Below, in pieces: positions 14,483-23,711 of a stretch of 64,000 bases of DNA (the stretch's first letter is position 1; every line of letters starts with the position of its first letter). Position numbers and translations under genes: made by a program. The notes beneath the pieces were generated by a model that was given only the letters and a program-made list of their open reading frames with translations, had not been told where the DNA came from and searched no databases. The stretch comes from Thiobacter sp. AK1 (lineage in GTDB: Bacteria > Pseudomonadota > Gammaproteobacteria > Burkholderiales > Thiobacteraceae). The stretch lies in the NCBI RefSeq assembly GCF_039822265.1, contig NZ_JBAJEX010000003.1, forward strand, positions 1 through 64,000, read 5' to 3'.

Positions 14483-15414
14483 TGCCGCTCCAGCGCATCC
14501 ATGAACTTGGCGGCCACCTCAAACCCCGTCTGGGCCGTGATCTCCTGCATGCCGGTGGGACTGGTGACATTGATCTCCGTCAGCCAATCGCCGATCACGT
14601 CCAACCCCACCAGGAACAGCCCCTCGCTCTTCAACACCGGGCCGAGGGTGGTGGCGATTTCCCAGTCGCGGTCGCTCAAGGGCTGGGCTACGCCGCGGCC
14701 ACCGGCGGCAAGGTTGCCCCGCGTCTCCCCGGCCTTGGGAATGCGCGCCAGCGCCCAAGGCACGGGCTCGCCGTCGATGAGCAGGATGCGCTTGTCGCCG
14801 GCCCGGATTTCCGGGATGTAGCGCTGGGCCATGACGGTGCGCGTACCCAGTTGGGTCATGGTCTCCAGGATTACGCTGAGATTGGGATCCGCAGGTGAGA
14901 CACGGAACACGCCAGCGCCGCCCATGGCGTTGAGCGGTTTGATCACAGCGTCCCCCTGAGCTTCGATGAAGGCGCGCAGCCGCGCCATCTCACGGCTCAC
15001 GAGGGTGGGCGCCACGAACTGGGGAAAGCGGGCAATGGCGAGTTTCTCGTTATAGTCGCGGATGGCGGCGGGACGGTTGAAGATGCGCGCACCCTGGCGT
15101 TCCGCCAGCTCCAGCAAATAAGTGGTGTAAACGTACTCGAGATCGAACGGCGGGTCTTTGCGCATGAGCACCCAGTCGAAATCCCCCAGGACATGGATCT
15201 TGGGCTCGCCCAGCGAATACCAGGACCGGGCATCGTCGATGAGGTCGAGGCGCCGCACGCGGGCCCACACCTCTGTCCCCTCGAGCCACAAATCGCCCTG
15301 CTCCAGCACGAACAGGGCATGGCCACGCCGCGCCGCCTCTCGCATGATCGCGAAGGTCGTGTCCTTGTAGACCTTGATGTGTTCCAGCGGGTCGAGCAGG
15401 ATGGCTAGCCGCAT
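14479..15414 (-). CDS. gshB: Glutathione synthetase
   Basis: 311 residues, ATP-grasp family. It joins glycine to gamma-glutamylcysteine. Seen: MRLAILLDPLEHIKVYKDTTFAIM, the segment LMRKDPPFDLEYVYTTYLLE, ATP-binding VIKPLNAMGGAGVFRV, and NVTSPTGMQEI near the end. It follows gshA by 73 bp in the same direction, so both steps of glutathione synthesis are encoded together. Confidence 0.96.
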   Translation of the reverse strand: MRLAILLDPLEHIKVYKDTTFAIMREAARRGHALFVLEQGDLWLEGTEVWARVRRLDLIDDARSWYSLGEPKIHVLGDFDWVLMRKDPPFDLEYVYTTYLLELAERQGARIFNRPAAIRDYNEKLAIARFPQFVAPTLVSREMARLRAFIEAQGDAVIKPLNAMGGAGVFRVSPADPNLSVILETMTQLGTRTVMAQRYIPEIRAGDKRILLIDGEPVPWALARIPKAGETRGNLAAGGRGVAQPLSDRDWEIATTLGPVLKSEGLFLVGLDVIGDWLTEINVTSPTGMQEITAQTGFEVAAKFMDALERQ

Positions 15415-15487
15415 GAGGGCCCCCTAGAGGGAATCGACAGTAAGCGCGCAGCCCAAAGGCGCACGGGATGACATGGGCCGTTCGCTA

Positions 15488-16780
15488 TCAGGTCGCACCC
15501 CCTGCGCGCCGCGGATCCGTCTGTTCTAGCTCCAGCGACGCCGCGAGCAGCGCCAGGCGCGCGATCACGCCATAGGTGTAGAAACGGTTGGGTGGCGCGT
15601 CAGGACGCGCCTCGGTTTCAGGCAGCGAGCAAGCGGTCTCGAAAGAAAGGGGAACGAAGTGCATGCCGGGAGAATTGAGATTCTCATCCTTGCCCCGGCC
15701 CGTGTGTACACGGTAGAAGCCACCCACCACGTAGTGGTCGATCATGTACACCACCGGCTCGGCCACCGCCTCGTTGATGCTTTCGAAGGTATAGACCCCT
15801 TCCTGAATCAGTACCTCGCTGACCGCGAGGCCTTCCTTGACCACTGCCATTTTCTTGCGCTGATTGCGGTTGAGCTCGCGCACATCCTCCGGACGCTTAG
15901 CCGTCATGATGCCCATACCATAGGTGCCGGCATCCGCCTTGATGATGACGAACGGTTCCTCGGTGATGCCGTTTTCGCGGTAGCGCGCGCGAATCTTTTC
16001 CAGCATCGCTTCCACCTTGGCAGCCAGGCATTCCTCCCCTTTCCGTTCGCGGAAGTTGATGCGGCCGCAGGTCTCAAAGTACGGATCGATGAGCCAGGGG
16101 TCGATGCCGATCAGGGCAGCGAACTCGGCCGCCACCCGCGAATAATTGGCAAAGTGCACGGACTTACGGCGCGTATGCCAGCCCGCGTGGAGGGGCGGAA
16201 TGATGGGCTGCTTCACCCCCTCGAGAAGCTGCGGCACGCCGCCCGAGAGATCGTTGTTGAGCAGGATCGCGCAAGGATCAAAGCCCGCAAGCACCAGCCG
16301 GTCACCGTCCCGATGCATGGGTTCGAGCGTGATCGTCTCACCGGTAGGCAATGCAATGGGCGTGGCGCGGGTAATGTCCGGAATGAGGGTGCCGACGCGG
16401 ACCTCCAGCCCCGCATGACGCAGAATGTAAGCGAGCGCCGCCACATTGGCCAGGTAGTAGAGATTGCGTGTGTGGCTCTCCGGGACGATCAAAAAACGCC
16501 GGGCGTCGGGACAAATCTTCTCCACGGCCGACATGGCCGCGTGCACACACAGGGGCAGGAAATCGCGGTTGAGGTTATTGAAGCCACCCGGGAACAGATT
16601 CGTGTCCACCGGCGCCACCTTGAAGCCCGCATTGCGCAGATCGACCGATGCGTAGAAAGGCACACTGTGCTCCTGCCACTTGAGGCGAAACCAGTGCTCG
16701 ATTTCCGGCATCGCCTCCAGGATGCGTTTTTCCAGGGACAGCAGCGGGCCGGTAAGGGCGGTGGTGAGATGGGGAACCAT
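15488..16780 (-). CDS. gshA: Glutamate-cysteine ligase, Thiobacillus/Acidithiobacillus type
   Basis: 430 residues. This is the family of gamma-glutamylcysteine synthetases named for Thiobacillus ferrooxidans, distinct from the E. coli type. Seen: NLFPGGFNNLNRDFLP, FLIVPESHTRNLYYLANV, RRKSVHFANYSRVA, EPFVIIKADAGTYGMGIMT (ATP-grasp-like) and VVYMIDHYVVGGFYRVHTGRG. ATG 16780 is chosen because the frame upstream runs through REP-like palindromes that read as PAKAG-type junk. A TACAAT element is found about 28 bases upstream. Confidence 0.93.
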   Translation of the reverse strand: MVPHLTTALTGPLLSLEKRILEAMPEIEHWFRLKWQEHSVPFYASVDLRNAGFKVAPVDTNLFPGGFNNLNRDFLPLCVHAAMSAVEKICPDARRFLIVPESHTRNLYYLANVAALAYILRHAGLEVRVGTLIPDITRATPIALPTGETITLEPMHRDGDRLVLAGFDPCAILLNNDLSGGVPQLLEGVKQPIIPPLHAGWHTRRKSVHFANYSRVAAEFAALIGIDPWLIDPYFETCGRINFRERKGEECLAAKVEAMLEKIRARYRENGITEEPFVIIKADAGTYGMGIMTAKRPEDVRELNRNQRKKMAVVKEGLAVSEVLIQEGVYTFESINEAVAEPVVYMIDHYVVGGFYRVHTGRGKDENLNSPGMHFVPLSFETACSLPETEARPDAPPNRFYTYGVIARLALLAASLELEQTDPRRAGGAT

Positions 16781-16807
16781 GATGACCTGCTCGGCGGGGA
16801 CGCGGCG

Positions 16808-16813
16808 ATTGTA
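16808..16813 (-). promoter_or_regulatory. -10 element before gshA
   Basis: Minus strand GCTACAATCGCC, a variant of the TATAAT element with the same flanks as before dacA and metX. It lies 28 bases before the gshA start. Confidence 0.4.
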
Positions 16814-16851
16814 GCGCATTGCGCACCACGCAAGGGCATGAGGTCTCTCCG

Positions 16852-17061
16852 TTCTGCCCGCGCAAGCGGGGAACCAGGCAGACGGCCATGCAATAAGCCG
16901 TTCCCGCCTATTGAGCCCTATGTTTGTGGCTGCCCCGCGAAAGCGGGGACCCGGCGCTTGCGCAGCGGCGGGCGCACTTCCTCGTGCGTCGTCCCCGCGA
17001 AGGCGGGGACCCAGGGATGGCCAGAAATCTCTGGATTCCCGCTTTCGCGGGAATGACGTTT
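16852..17061. repeat. Cluster of four REP-like palindromes
   Basis: The gap between gshA and amt contains four copies of a GC-rich palindrome of the type CCCCGCGAAAGCGGGG: about 16855-16880, 16931-16956, 16990-17015 and, inverted, 17032-17058 (ATTCCCGCTTTCGCGGGAAT). These are repetitive extragenic palindromes, seen as PAKAG-like peptides when read through. No transposase is nearby. Apart from these repeats the 434-bp gap holds the gshA promoter region and no gene. Confidence 0.85.
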
Positions 17062-17214
17062 GACTTACGCAGCCTGTCAACTATTTTCGTAAAGCTCAAT
17101 AGCTACGTGAGATCGCAGCTAGCGTTCTCGCTTGACAAGGCGCAGCACCTCTTTAAGCGCATCAAGTCCAGGTAAGGCGCCCGAACCCCATTTCCAGGAG
17201 GCTGGCGAGAAGAG

Positions 17215-18720
17215 TTACAGCGTGTAGGCCCGTTCCCCATGCTCAGACACATCCAGGCCTTCGCGCTCTTGTTCTTCCGGCACGCGCAGCCCGATCACCA
17301 GATCGGCGATCTTGTAGGAAACGAACGCCGCCACCGCAGACCACGACACACTCACGCCCACCGCCTTGGCCTGGATCCACACCTGATCCAGGATGGCGTT
17401 GGAACCGACGGTCGCGGTGACCCAGTCGGTAACCAGGCCCGGCCCGCCCAGAGCCTGGGTGTTGAACACGCCAGTGAGCAGGGCGCCGACGATGCCGCCG
17501 ATGCCATGCACGCCAAACACGTCCAGCGAATCGTCCGCACCCAAGAGCTTTTTCAGGCTGGTCACGCCCCACAGGCAGACAATGCCTGCCACCAGGCCGA
17601 TCACCAGGCCACCCATCATGCCCACGTTGCCGGCCGCGGGCGTGATCGCAACCAGACCCGCGACCGCGCCAGAGGCTGCACCCAGCATGGAGGGTTTGCC
17701 CTTCAGCATCCACTCGGCAAAGGTCCAGGACAGCACCGCGGCGGCGGTGGCCAGCATGGTGTTGAAGAAGGCCAGCACGGCGGCGTTGCCTGCTTCCAGC
17801 GCGGAGCCGGCGTTGAAGCCAAACCAGCCCGCCCACAGCAGGGAAGCGCCGATCATGGTCATGGTCAAGTTATGTGGCGGCATCGCCTCCTTGCCATATC
17901 CGATGCGTTTGCCCAGGAGGTAAGCGCCCACCAGACCGGCCACACCGGCGTTGATGTGCACCACGGTTCCCCCCGCGAAGTCCAGCGCGCCCCACTGCCA
18001 AAGCAGCCCGGCCTTGGCGTTCATGGCATCCACCACCTCTTTGCTGGTGTAAGCGTCCGGCCCCATCCAGAACCAGACCATGTGCGCAATGGGCACATAG
18101 CTCAGGGTGAACCACAGCGCCATGAAAAGTAGCACGGCCGAGAACCTCATGCGCTCGGCAAAGGACCCGACGATGAGCGCGCAGGTGATACCGGCAAAGG
18201 TGGCCTGGAAGGCCGCGAACAGCAGCTCTGGAATGACCACACCCTTGCTGAAAGTCGCGCCCATGGACAGGGTGCCGGCAGAAGCGTCGAACATCCCCTT
18301 CAGGAACAGCCGGTCGAAACCGCCGATGAAGGCATTGCCCTCGGTGAACGCGAGGCTGTAGCCATAGATGGCCCACAGCACCAGGATCAGCGAGAACGTC
18401 ACCATCACCTGCATCAGCACCGAGAGGGTGTTCTTGCTGCGCACCAGGCCGCCATAGAACAACGCGAGACCAGGAACGGCCATCATCAGCACCAGCAGGG
18501 TCGATACCAGCATCCACGACACGTCGCCCTTGTTCGGCGTCGGTGCGGGCGCGGCGGCAGGCGCCGCCGGGGCGGCCTGAGCGGAAGCCGCTGCAGGCGC
18601 GGCCGCCTCGGCCGCGGGTGCTGCGGCGGCGGGAGCTGGCGCGGGCGCGTCTTCCGCGAGGATGGGGGTGGCGAAGCCGATGGCACCGAACAGCGCCAGG
18701 ACTGCGATGAGTTTTTTCAT
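17215..18720 (-). CDS. amt: Ammonium transporter
   Basis: 501 residues. A cleavable signal peptide (MKKLIAVLALFGAIGFATPILA) is followed by an unusual Ala/Pro-rich linker of about 45 residues, then the Amt fold with about 11 membrane helices. Pore motifs: ALFYGGLVRSKN, DFAGGTVVHINAGVAGL with the first pore His, and LDVFGVHGIGGIVGALLTG with the second. It imports ammonium when nitrogen is scarce and is gated by GlnK, whose gene ends 10 bp upstream. ATG 18720 has GGAGGCC at good spacing. Probably transcribed with torF and glnK from the sigma-54 promoter at 19957-19972. Confidence 0.95.
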   Translation of the reverse strand: MKKLIAVLALFGAIGFATPILAEDAPAPAPAAAAPAAEAAAPAAASAQAAPAAPAAAPAPTPNKGDVSWMLVSTLLVLMMAVPGLALFYGGLVRSKNTLSVLMQVMVTFSLILVLWAIYGYSLAFTEGNAFIGGFDRLFLKGMFDASAGTLSMGATFSKGVVIPELLFAAFQATFAGITCALIVGSFAERMRFSAVLLFMALWFTLSYVPIAHMVWFWMGPDAYTSKEVVDAMNAKAGLLWQWGALDFAGGTVVHINAGVAGLVGAYLLGKRIGYGKEAMPPHNLTMTMIGASLLWAGWFGFNAGSALEAGNAAVLAFFNTMLATAAAVLSWTFAEWMLKGKPSMLGAASGAVAGLVAITPAAGNVGMMGGLVIGLVAGIVCLWGVTSLKKLLGADDSLDVFGVHGIGGIVGALLTGVFNTQALGGPGLVTDWVTATVGSNAILDQVWIQAKAVGVSVSWSAVAAFVSYKIADLVIGLRVPEEQEREGLDVSEHGERAYTL

Positions 18721-18730
18721 GTCGGCCTCC

Positions 18731-19084
<354 letters not shown>

Positions 19085-19903
19085 TCAGAAAGATTTGGTG
19101 AAAGACACGAAGGCACGGCCATCTGCAACCTTCTTGAAATCGGTGCCGTTGGCCGAAGTGGACCAGTCGTAGGCCCAGTCCTTCGCATTGGTATCCGTGT
19201 AGGCCAGGGTGATCACGCCAAAGCCAACGTCCTTGCTCACGCCGACTTTCCAATCGGTGTAGCTGGCATCGCCGACATGCTTGACGGTCTGATGCCCCAC
19301 ATGGCCCAGCACGCCCCAGCCGCCGCCCAGGTCATAGTTGGCGTTGAGCTCCAGGTAGTGGCTGCCGCGGGTATTGCGGTTGTTGGTGAAGTCGTACCAG
19401 CCGATGAAGTTCTCGGAAACCACGTGGCTGTACTTGACGCTGAGAAACTTCCAGCTGCCACCCAGATAGACCTCCGTGGTGTCCGGCGATTTCGCCCCGG
19501 CGGTCTTGTTGCCCGGGTAATAGTAGGTGATCACGCCCAGGTCATAGCCGAAGTCCCCCGCGGAGGCTTTGTAGCCACCGTAGAAGTCCCATTCCATGCT
19601 GTTGTTTTCCTTGAAGGGATCGCCCGTCGTCACGGTGCCGTTGCTGTCCTTGAAGGAACGCACCGAGACCCAGGACACATTGGAAGCCCAGGTACCGACA
19701 TAGAAACCGCTCGGGTGCGCATAATCGATCCCGCCCTGGATGGCAGGTCCCCCTTGGGTCTGGGACACACCGCGGAAGACGTAGTCGCTGGTGATGCCGA
19801 CGTTGGCGGTCAGGGGGGCTGCGTTGTCGGCGAATGCCGGCACCACCGTCGTGAGCAGTCCCGCTGCAGCCAGGGTGTGGGTCATGGAGCGGAGGGTATT
19901 CAT
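19085..19903 (-). CDS. TorF-family putative porin (Gcw_chp)
   Basis: 272 residues with a signal peptide ending about VVPAFA. The mature part is an outer-membrane beta barrel of the TorF/Gcw_chp family: LTANVGITSDYVFRGVSQTQ, IQGGIDYAHPSGFYVGTWASNV, EWDFYGGYKAS and a C-terminal Phe (FVSFTKSF) as outer-membrane assembly signal. Such genes often precede glnK-amt in betaproteobacteria, and the protein may pass ammonium or other nitrogen compounds through the outer membrane (inference). ATG 19903 has AAGGAAGAGG upstream. First gene after the sigma-54 promoter. Confidence 0.88.
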   Translation of the reverse strand: MNTLRSMTHTLAAAGLLTTVVPAFADNAAPLTANVGITSDYVFRGVSQTQGGPAIQGGIDYAHPSGFYVGTWASNVSWVSVRSFKDSNGTVTTGDPFKENNSMEWDFYGGYKASAGDFGYDLGVITYYYPGNKTAGAKSPDTTEVYLGGSWKFLSVKYSHVVSENFIGWYDFTNNRNTRGSHYLELNANYDLGGGWGVLGHVGHQTVKHVGDASYTDWKVGVSKDVGFGVITLAYTDTNAKDWAYDWSTSANGTDFKKVADGRAFVSFTKSF

Positions 19904-19956
19904 GCCTCTTCCTTTCTTTGCCGATGAGTTGATGAAAAAACACGCAGCGGTGATCC

Positions 19957-19972
19957 AGCAGGATGCGTGCCA
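19957..19972 (-). promoter_or_regulatory. Sigma-54 promoter of torF-glnK-amt
   Basis: Minus strand TGGCACGCATCCTGCT matches the -24/-12 consensus TGGCACG-N4-TTGCW with a single change and exact spacing. Transcription should start about 12 bases further, giving a leader of about 45 bases before torF. It fits nitrogen control of this operon. Confidence 0.85.
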
Positions 19973-20037
19973 TCTCAAAAACCAGAGTGTTTTCAATTCG
20001 CTAGAGCACTGCTACCCATGGCGGGTAGTGCCTCGCT

Positions 20038-20067
20038 TTGGTGCATGCCTTGCCCCCTGGTGCACCA
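20038..20067. promoter_or_regulatory. Candidate NtrC enhancer half-sites
   Basis: TTGGTGCA (20038-20045) and the palindrome TGGTGCACCA (20058-20067) match NtrC half-sites (TGGTGCA). They lie 70-110 bp upstream of the sigma-54 promoter, a usual enhancer distance. A complete 17-bp NtrC dyad is not seen, so this is tentative. Confidence 0.5.
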
Positions 20068-20206
20068 TCCGAAGGCGGACAGGAGAAGGCAAGCCAGGGT
20101 GGATGCTTGAGCTGGCCGACGAGAACGGCGTAAGGCAGGTCGAGTGTATAGGGGGTATCGATAAGCCCAAGCCATCATGCGGCTCAAGTGCAGAGGGCTT
20201 GTTCGC

Positions 20207-20212
20207 TATAAT
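20207..20212 (+). promoter_or_regulatory. -10 element before the symporter gene
   Basis: TATAAT in the context GCTATAATCGGC, 33 bases before the start codon; no clear -35. The remaining part of the 340-bp gap (19904-20244) carries the sigma-54 and NtrC signals and no gene. Confidence 0.5.
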
Positions 20213-20244
20213 CGGCAGCTCTACCTTTTCCCGCAGGGAACGCC

Positions 20245-21741
20245 ATGCTGCTCTGGTTCGTCATCGGCTACTGGGTGGTCTCGGTGGCCATCGGCCTGTG
20301 GGCTGCCACCCGCGTGCACAACACCAAGGACTTCGCCATCGCCGGGCGGCATTTGCCCTTCTACATGGTCACGGCGACGGTGTTCGCCACCTGGTTCGGC
20401 TCCGAAACCGTGCTGGGGATTCCCGCGACCTTCCTCAAGGAAGGCCTCAACGGTGTGGTGGCCGACCCCTTCGGCTCCAGCATGTGCCTGATCCTGGTCG
20501 GGCTGTTCTTTGCGGCGCCGCTTTATAAGATGAACCTGCTCACCATCGGCGACTTCTACAAACGGCGCTACAGCCGCAGCGTGGAAGTGCTGACCACCAT
20601 TGCCATCGTGATCTCCTACCTGGGCTGGGTGGGCGCGCAGATCACCGCCTTGGGATTGGTGTTCAACGTGGTGTCTGGGGGCGAGATCAGTCGGCTGGCG
20701 GGCATGTGGATCGGTTCGGTCACCATTCTCGTGTATACCTTCTTCGGCGGCATGTGGGCGGTGGCCATCACCGACTTCGTCCAGATGATCATCATCGTCA
20801 TCGGCATGCTGTGGATCGGCAATGAGGTGAGCGGCATGGTGGGCGGTGTGGACGCGGTGGTGCTGCACGCCCATCAGGCAGGCAAGCTCGCCTTCGGCCC
20901 GGGGCCGGATTTGAAGGAGATCATCGCCTTCGCCGCGGCCTTGGTGACCATGATGTTTGGCTCCATTCCGCAGCAGGATGTGTTCCAGCGGGTGCAGTCG
21001 TCCAAGACCGTGCGCATCGCCGTCTGGGGTTCGGTGCTAGGCGGCGTGCTCTACTTCCTGTTCGCTTTCGTCCCCATGTTCCTGGCCTATTCCGCCACGC
21101 TCATCGACCCGGCCATGGTGAACCGGCTGATGGAGGAAGACTCGCAACTCATCCTGCCCACGCTGGTGTTGGAGAAAGCCCCGCTGTTCGCCCAGATCAT
21201 GTTCTTCGGCGCCTTGCTCTCGGCCATCAAAAGCTGCGCCTCGGCCACCCTGCTCGCGCCCTCGGTCACTTTCACCGAAAACATCCTGCGCCCGATGGTG
21301 CCCCATATGACGGACAAGAAGCTGCTCAAGTCCATGCGCATCGTCACGCTTCTCTTCACGCTTTTGGTGACGCTTTATGCCATGTATTCGAAGGCGAGCA
21401 TTTTCAAGATGGTCGAGAACGCCTATCAGGTGACGTTGGTGGTGGCCTTCGTGCCGCTGGCCTTCGGCGTGTACTGGAAGCGCGCCACCAACCAGGGCGC
21501 GCTGATGGCGATTTTCTTCGGTCTCGCGGTGTGGCTGTCGCTGCTGATCTTCGGGCCGGACGATCCCTTCATGCCGGCGCAGTTCGCCGGCCTGCTCGCC
21601 AGCCTTGCCGGCATGATCATCGGCTCACTCATGCCGCAGTTCGTGCCCCATCCCCTGCCCGAGCGGCCGGAGCACGAATTCCTGCACCATCACGCCGCCC
21701 ATCCGCTGCCTCCAGGCACTCGGCCACATTCCCATCATTGA
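20245..21741 (+). CDS. Sodium/solute symporter (SSS family)
   Basis: 498 residues with about 13 membrane helices. Family marks: FAIAGRHLPFYMVTATVFATWFG, DPFGSSMCLILVGLFFAAPLY, FYKRRYSRSVEVL, FFGGMWAVAITDFVQMIIIVIG and the sodium-site region FGSIPQQDVFQRVQSSKT. It uses a sodium gradient to import an organic solute; the substrate cannot be read from the sequence. The C-terminus has a His-rich tail (HHHAAHPLPPGTRPHSHH) that might bind metal or be incidental. ATG 20245 with CAGGGA upstream. Confidence 0.88.
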   Translation: MLLWFVIGYWVVSVAIGLWAATRVHNTKDFAIAGRHLPFYMVTATVFATWFGSETVLGIPATFLKEGLNGVVADPFGSSMCLILVGLFFAAPLYKMNLLTIGDFYKRRYSRSVEVLTTIAIVISYLGWVGAQITALGLVFNVVSGGEISRLAGMWIGSVTILVYTFFGGMWAVAITDFVQMIIIVIGMLWIGNEVSGMVGGVDAVVLHAHQAGKLAFGPGPDLKEIIAFAAALVTMMFGSIPQQDVFQRVQSSKTVRIAVWGSVLGGVLYFLFAFVPMFLAYSATLIDPAMVNRLMEEDSQLILPTLVLEKAPLFAQIMFFGALLSAIKSCASATLLAPSVTFTENILRPMVPHMTDKKLLKSMRIVTLLFTLLVTLYAMYSKASIFKMVENAYQVTLVVAFVPLAFGVYWKRATNQGALMAIFFGLAVWLSLLIFGPDDPFMPAQFAGLLASLAGMIIGSLMPQFVPHPLPERPEHEFLHHHAAHPLPPGTRPHSHH

Positions 21742-21798
21742 CGGCGCAAGGCCCGCCCAGCCCTGGCGAGCCTTCCGCGCGCGGCATGGCGGCTCTGC

Positions 21799-21804
21799 TA
21801 CACT
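21799..21804 (+). promoter_or_regulatory. -10-like element before ubiK
   Basis: TACACT in the context GCTACACTCGCC, 21 bases before the ATG. It shares the flanks of the other -10 elements here. Confidence 0.35.
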
Positions 21805-21824
21805 CGCCATTTTTGGAGGTGACC

Positions 21825-22100
21825 ATGCTGAGCGCCAAGTTCTTGGACGAGTTATCGGTCCGGATCCGGGAGGTGTTCTCCCAGTCGCCGGCTGCCGACG
21901 TGGAGAAAAACCTGCGCGCGCTGCTGACGAGTGTCTTTACCCGCCTCGACCTGGTGACGCGGGAAGAGTTCGAAGCGCAGCAGGCAGTGCTCGCTCGCAC
22001 CCGGGAGAAGCTGGAGGCCTTGGAAAGGAAGGTGGCCGCGCTAGAGACCGCTGCCCCGCCAGAGCCGGCGCCGCCCACAACGACCCCGCCCGAGGCCTGA
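21825..22100 (+). CDS. ubiK: Ubiquinone biosynthesis accessory factor UbiK
   Basis: 91 residues of the BMFP/YqiC family: FLDELSVRIREVF, a membrane-fusogenic helix, then DVEKNLRALLTSVFTRLDLVTREEF and a coiled coil (VLARTREKLEALERKVAALE), ending in a Pro/Thr tail. UbiK trimers help the soluble Ubi complex handle the lipid quinone under aerobic growth. ATG 21825 has the strong site GGAGGTGACC. It sits 9 bp before comM. Confidence 0.9.
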   Translation: MLSAKFLDELSVRIREVFSQSPAADVEKNLRALLTSVFTRLDLVTREEFEAQQAVLARTREKLEALERKVAALETAAPPEPAPPTTTPPEA

Positions 22101-22109
22101 CGCCGCCCC

Positions 22110-23606
22110 ATGAGCCTGGCCGTACTCTTCAGCCGCGCCCTTTCCGGTGTGGAGGCGCCGCTGGTAACGGTGGAGGCGCATTTGGCCAATGGGCTACCGG
22201 CCTTCACCATCGTCGGTCTGCCGGAGGCAGAGGTGAAGGAAGCGCGAGACCGTGTGCGCGCCGCGATCCAGACCGCGCGCTTCGATTTCCCCGCCCGGCG
22301 CATCACGGTGAATCTGGCACCGGCCGACCTGCCCAAGGAGGGCGGTGCCTTCGATCTGCCCATTGCGCTCGCCATCCTCGCCGCTTCGGGTCAGATTCCC
22401 GCCGAACAGTTGTCGCGTTTCGAGTTCGCCGGCGAGCTCGCCCTCACCGGCGCGCTACGACCAGTGCGTGGCGCACTGGCCATGACTTGGCGTGCAGGGC
22501 ACAGCGGACGAGCCTTCGTGTTACCGGCGGAGAATGCGGCGGAAGCCGCGCTAGCGGGGGACGTGGAGGTCTATCCTGCGCGCACTCTGCTCGAAGTCTG
22601 CAACCACTTCGCGGGCGGCGAGCGGCTTTCCCGCTACCGCGGCCAACCGACGCTCGCCTCCCCTCTGCTTGCGGATTTCGCCGAGGTAAAGGGGCAGGCC
22701 CAGGCAAAGCGCGCCTTGGAAGTGGCAGCGGCAGGGGCCCACAGCGTGCTGATGAGCGGTCCGCCCGGCACCGGCAAGTCCATGCTGGCGGCGCGCCTAC
22801 CCAGCATCCTGCCGGCCATGAGCGAGGCGGAGGCATTGGAATCCGCCGCCATCCAGTCATTGGGCAGCGGCGGCTTCCGGCTGGAAAACTGGCGCGTGCG
22901 ACCGTTTCGTGCTCCCCATCACACGGCCTCCGCGGTGGCGCTGGTGGGCGGCGGCAGCAACCCCCGCCCCGGCGAGATTTCGCTGGCCCATCATGGCGTG
23001 CTGTTTCTGGACGAGTTGCCGGAATTCGACCGGCGTGTCCTGGAGGTGTTGCGTGAGCCCCTGGAGGCGGGCCGCATCCACATTTCGCGCGCGGCCAACC
23101 AGGCGGAATTTCCCGCGCGTTTCCAGCTCATCGCAGCGATGAACCCCTGCCCCTGCGGCTACCTGGGCCACCCCTCTGGACGCTGCCGTTGTACCCCGGA
23201 CCAGGTCGCCCGCTACCGGGCGAAGATATCGGGCCCGCTGCTGGACCGCATCGACATCCAGATCGAGGTGCCGGCCCTGCCGGAGACCGAGCTGATGAGC
23301 GCGCCCGCCGGCCAGCCCTCGGCGGTTATTCGGGCCCGGGTGGAAGCAGCCCGCGCCCGCATGACGGCGCGCCAGGGCAAACCCAACGCCCAACTCACGC
23401 CCGCCGAAATCGACCAGCACTGCCGGCCCGATGCCGCAGGCGAGCGCCTCCTCAGGCAGGCCATCGCACGCCTGTCCCTGTCCGCGCGCGCCTATCACCG
23501 CATCCTCAAGCTCGCTCGCACCATCGCCGATCTGGAAGATCGCCCCACGATCCTAGATTCCCACATCGCCGAGGCCATTCAGTATCGGCGTGGCATGGAT
23601 GCCTGA
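22110..23606 (+). CDS. comM: ComM/YifB AAA+ helicase, Mg-chelatase-like
   Basis: 498 residues. N-terminal Lon-protease-like S5 fold (TIVGLPEAEVKEARDRVRAAI), then the Mg-chelatase AAA+ core with Walker A GPPGTGKSMLAARLP, the segment FRAPHHTASAVALVGGG, Walker B GVLFLDELPEF, and a Cys-rich stretch NPCPCGYLGHPSGRCRC. ComM promotes branch migration during natural transformation. Its presence fits a host able to take up DNA, which is of interest given the integron. Confidence 0.94.
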   Translation: MSLAVLFSRALSGVEAPLVTVEAHLANGLPAFTIVGLPEAEVKEARDRVRAAIQTARFDFPARRITVNLAPADLPKEGGAFDLPIALAILAASGQIPAEQLSRFEFAGELALTGALRPVRGALAMTWRAGHSGRAFVLPAENAAEAALAGDVEVYPARTLLEVCNHFAGGERLSRYRGQPTLASPLLADFAEVKGQAQAKRALEVAAAGAHSVLMSGPPGTGKSMLAARLPSILPAMSEAEALESAAIQSLGSGGFRLENWRVRPFRAPHHTASAVALVGGGSNPRPGEISLAHHGVLFLDELPEFDRRVLEVLREPLEAGRIHISRAANQAEFPARFQLIAAMNPCPCGYLGHPSGRCRCTPDQVARYRAKISGPLLDRIDIQIEVPALPETELMSAPAGQPSAVIRARVEAARARMTARQGKPNAQLTPAEIDQHCRPDAAGERLLRQAIARLSLSARAYHRILKLARTIADLEDRPTILDSHIAEAIQYRRGMDA

Positions 23607-23711
23607 CGCGCCCGCCCCATCCCCCAGCGATCCCTCGACCGCCGAGCGCCCCTCGTAAGCGCCATGGGCACCCTCGTCGCCCGCCGGGAAAGCAGGCCGT
23701 GGCCCCTGCGC

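Noticed and set aside
15659-17056. A 465-codon open frame opposite gshA
   Set aside because: It lies wholly antisense to a well supported gene and has no domain; high GC makes such frames common.
15488-17080. A 530-residue GshA
   Set aside because: The added N-terminus reads through REP palindromes; the family length is about 430.
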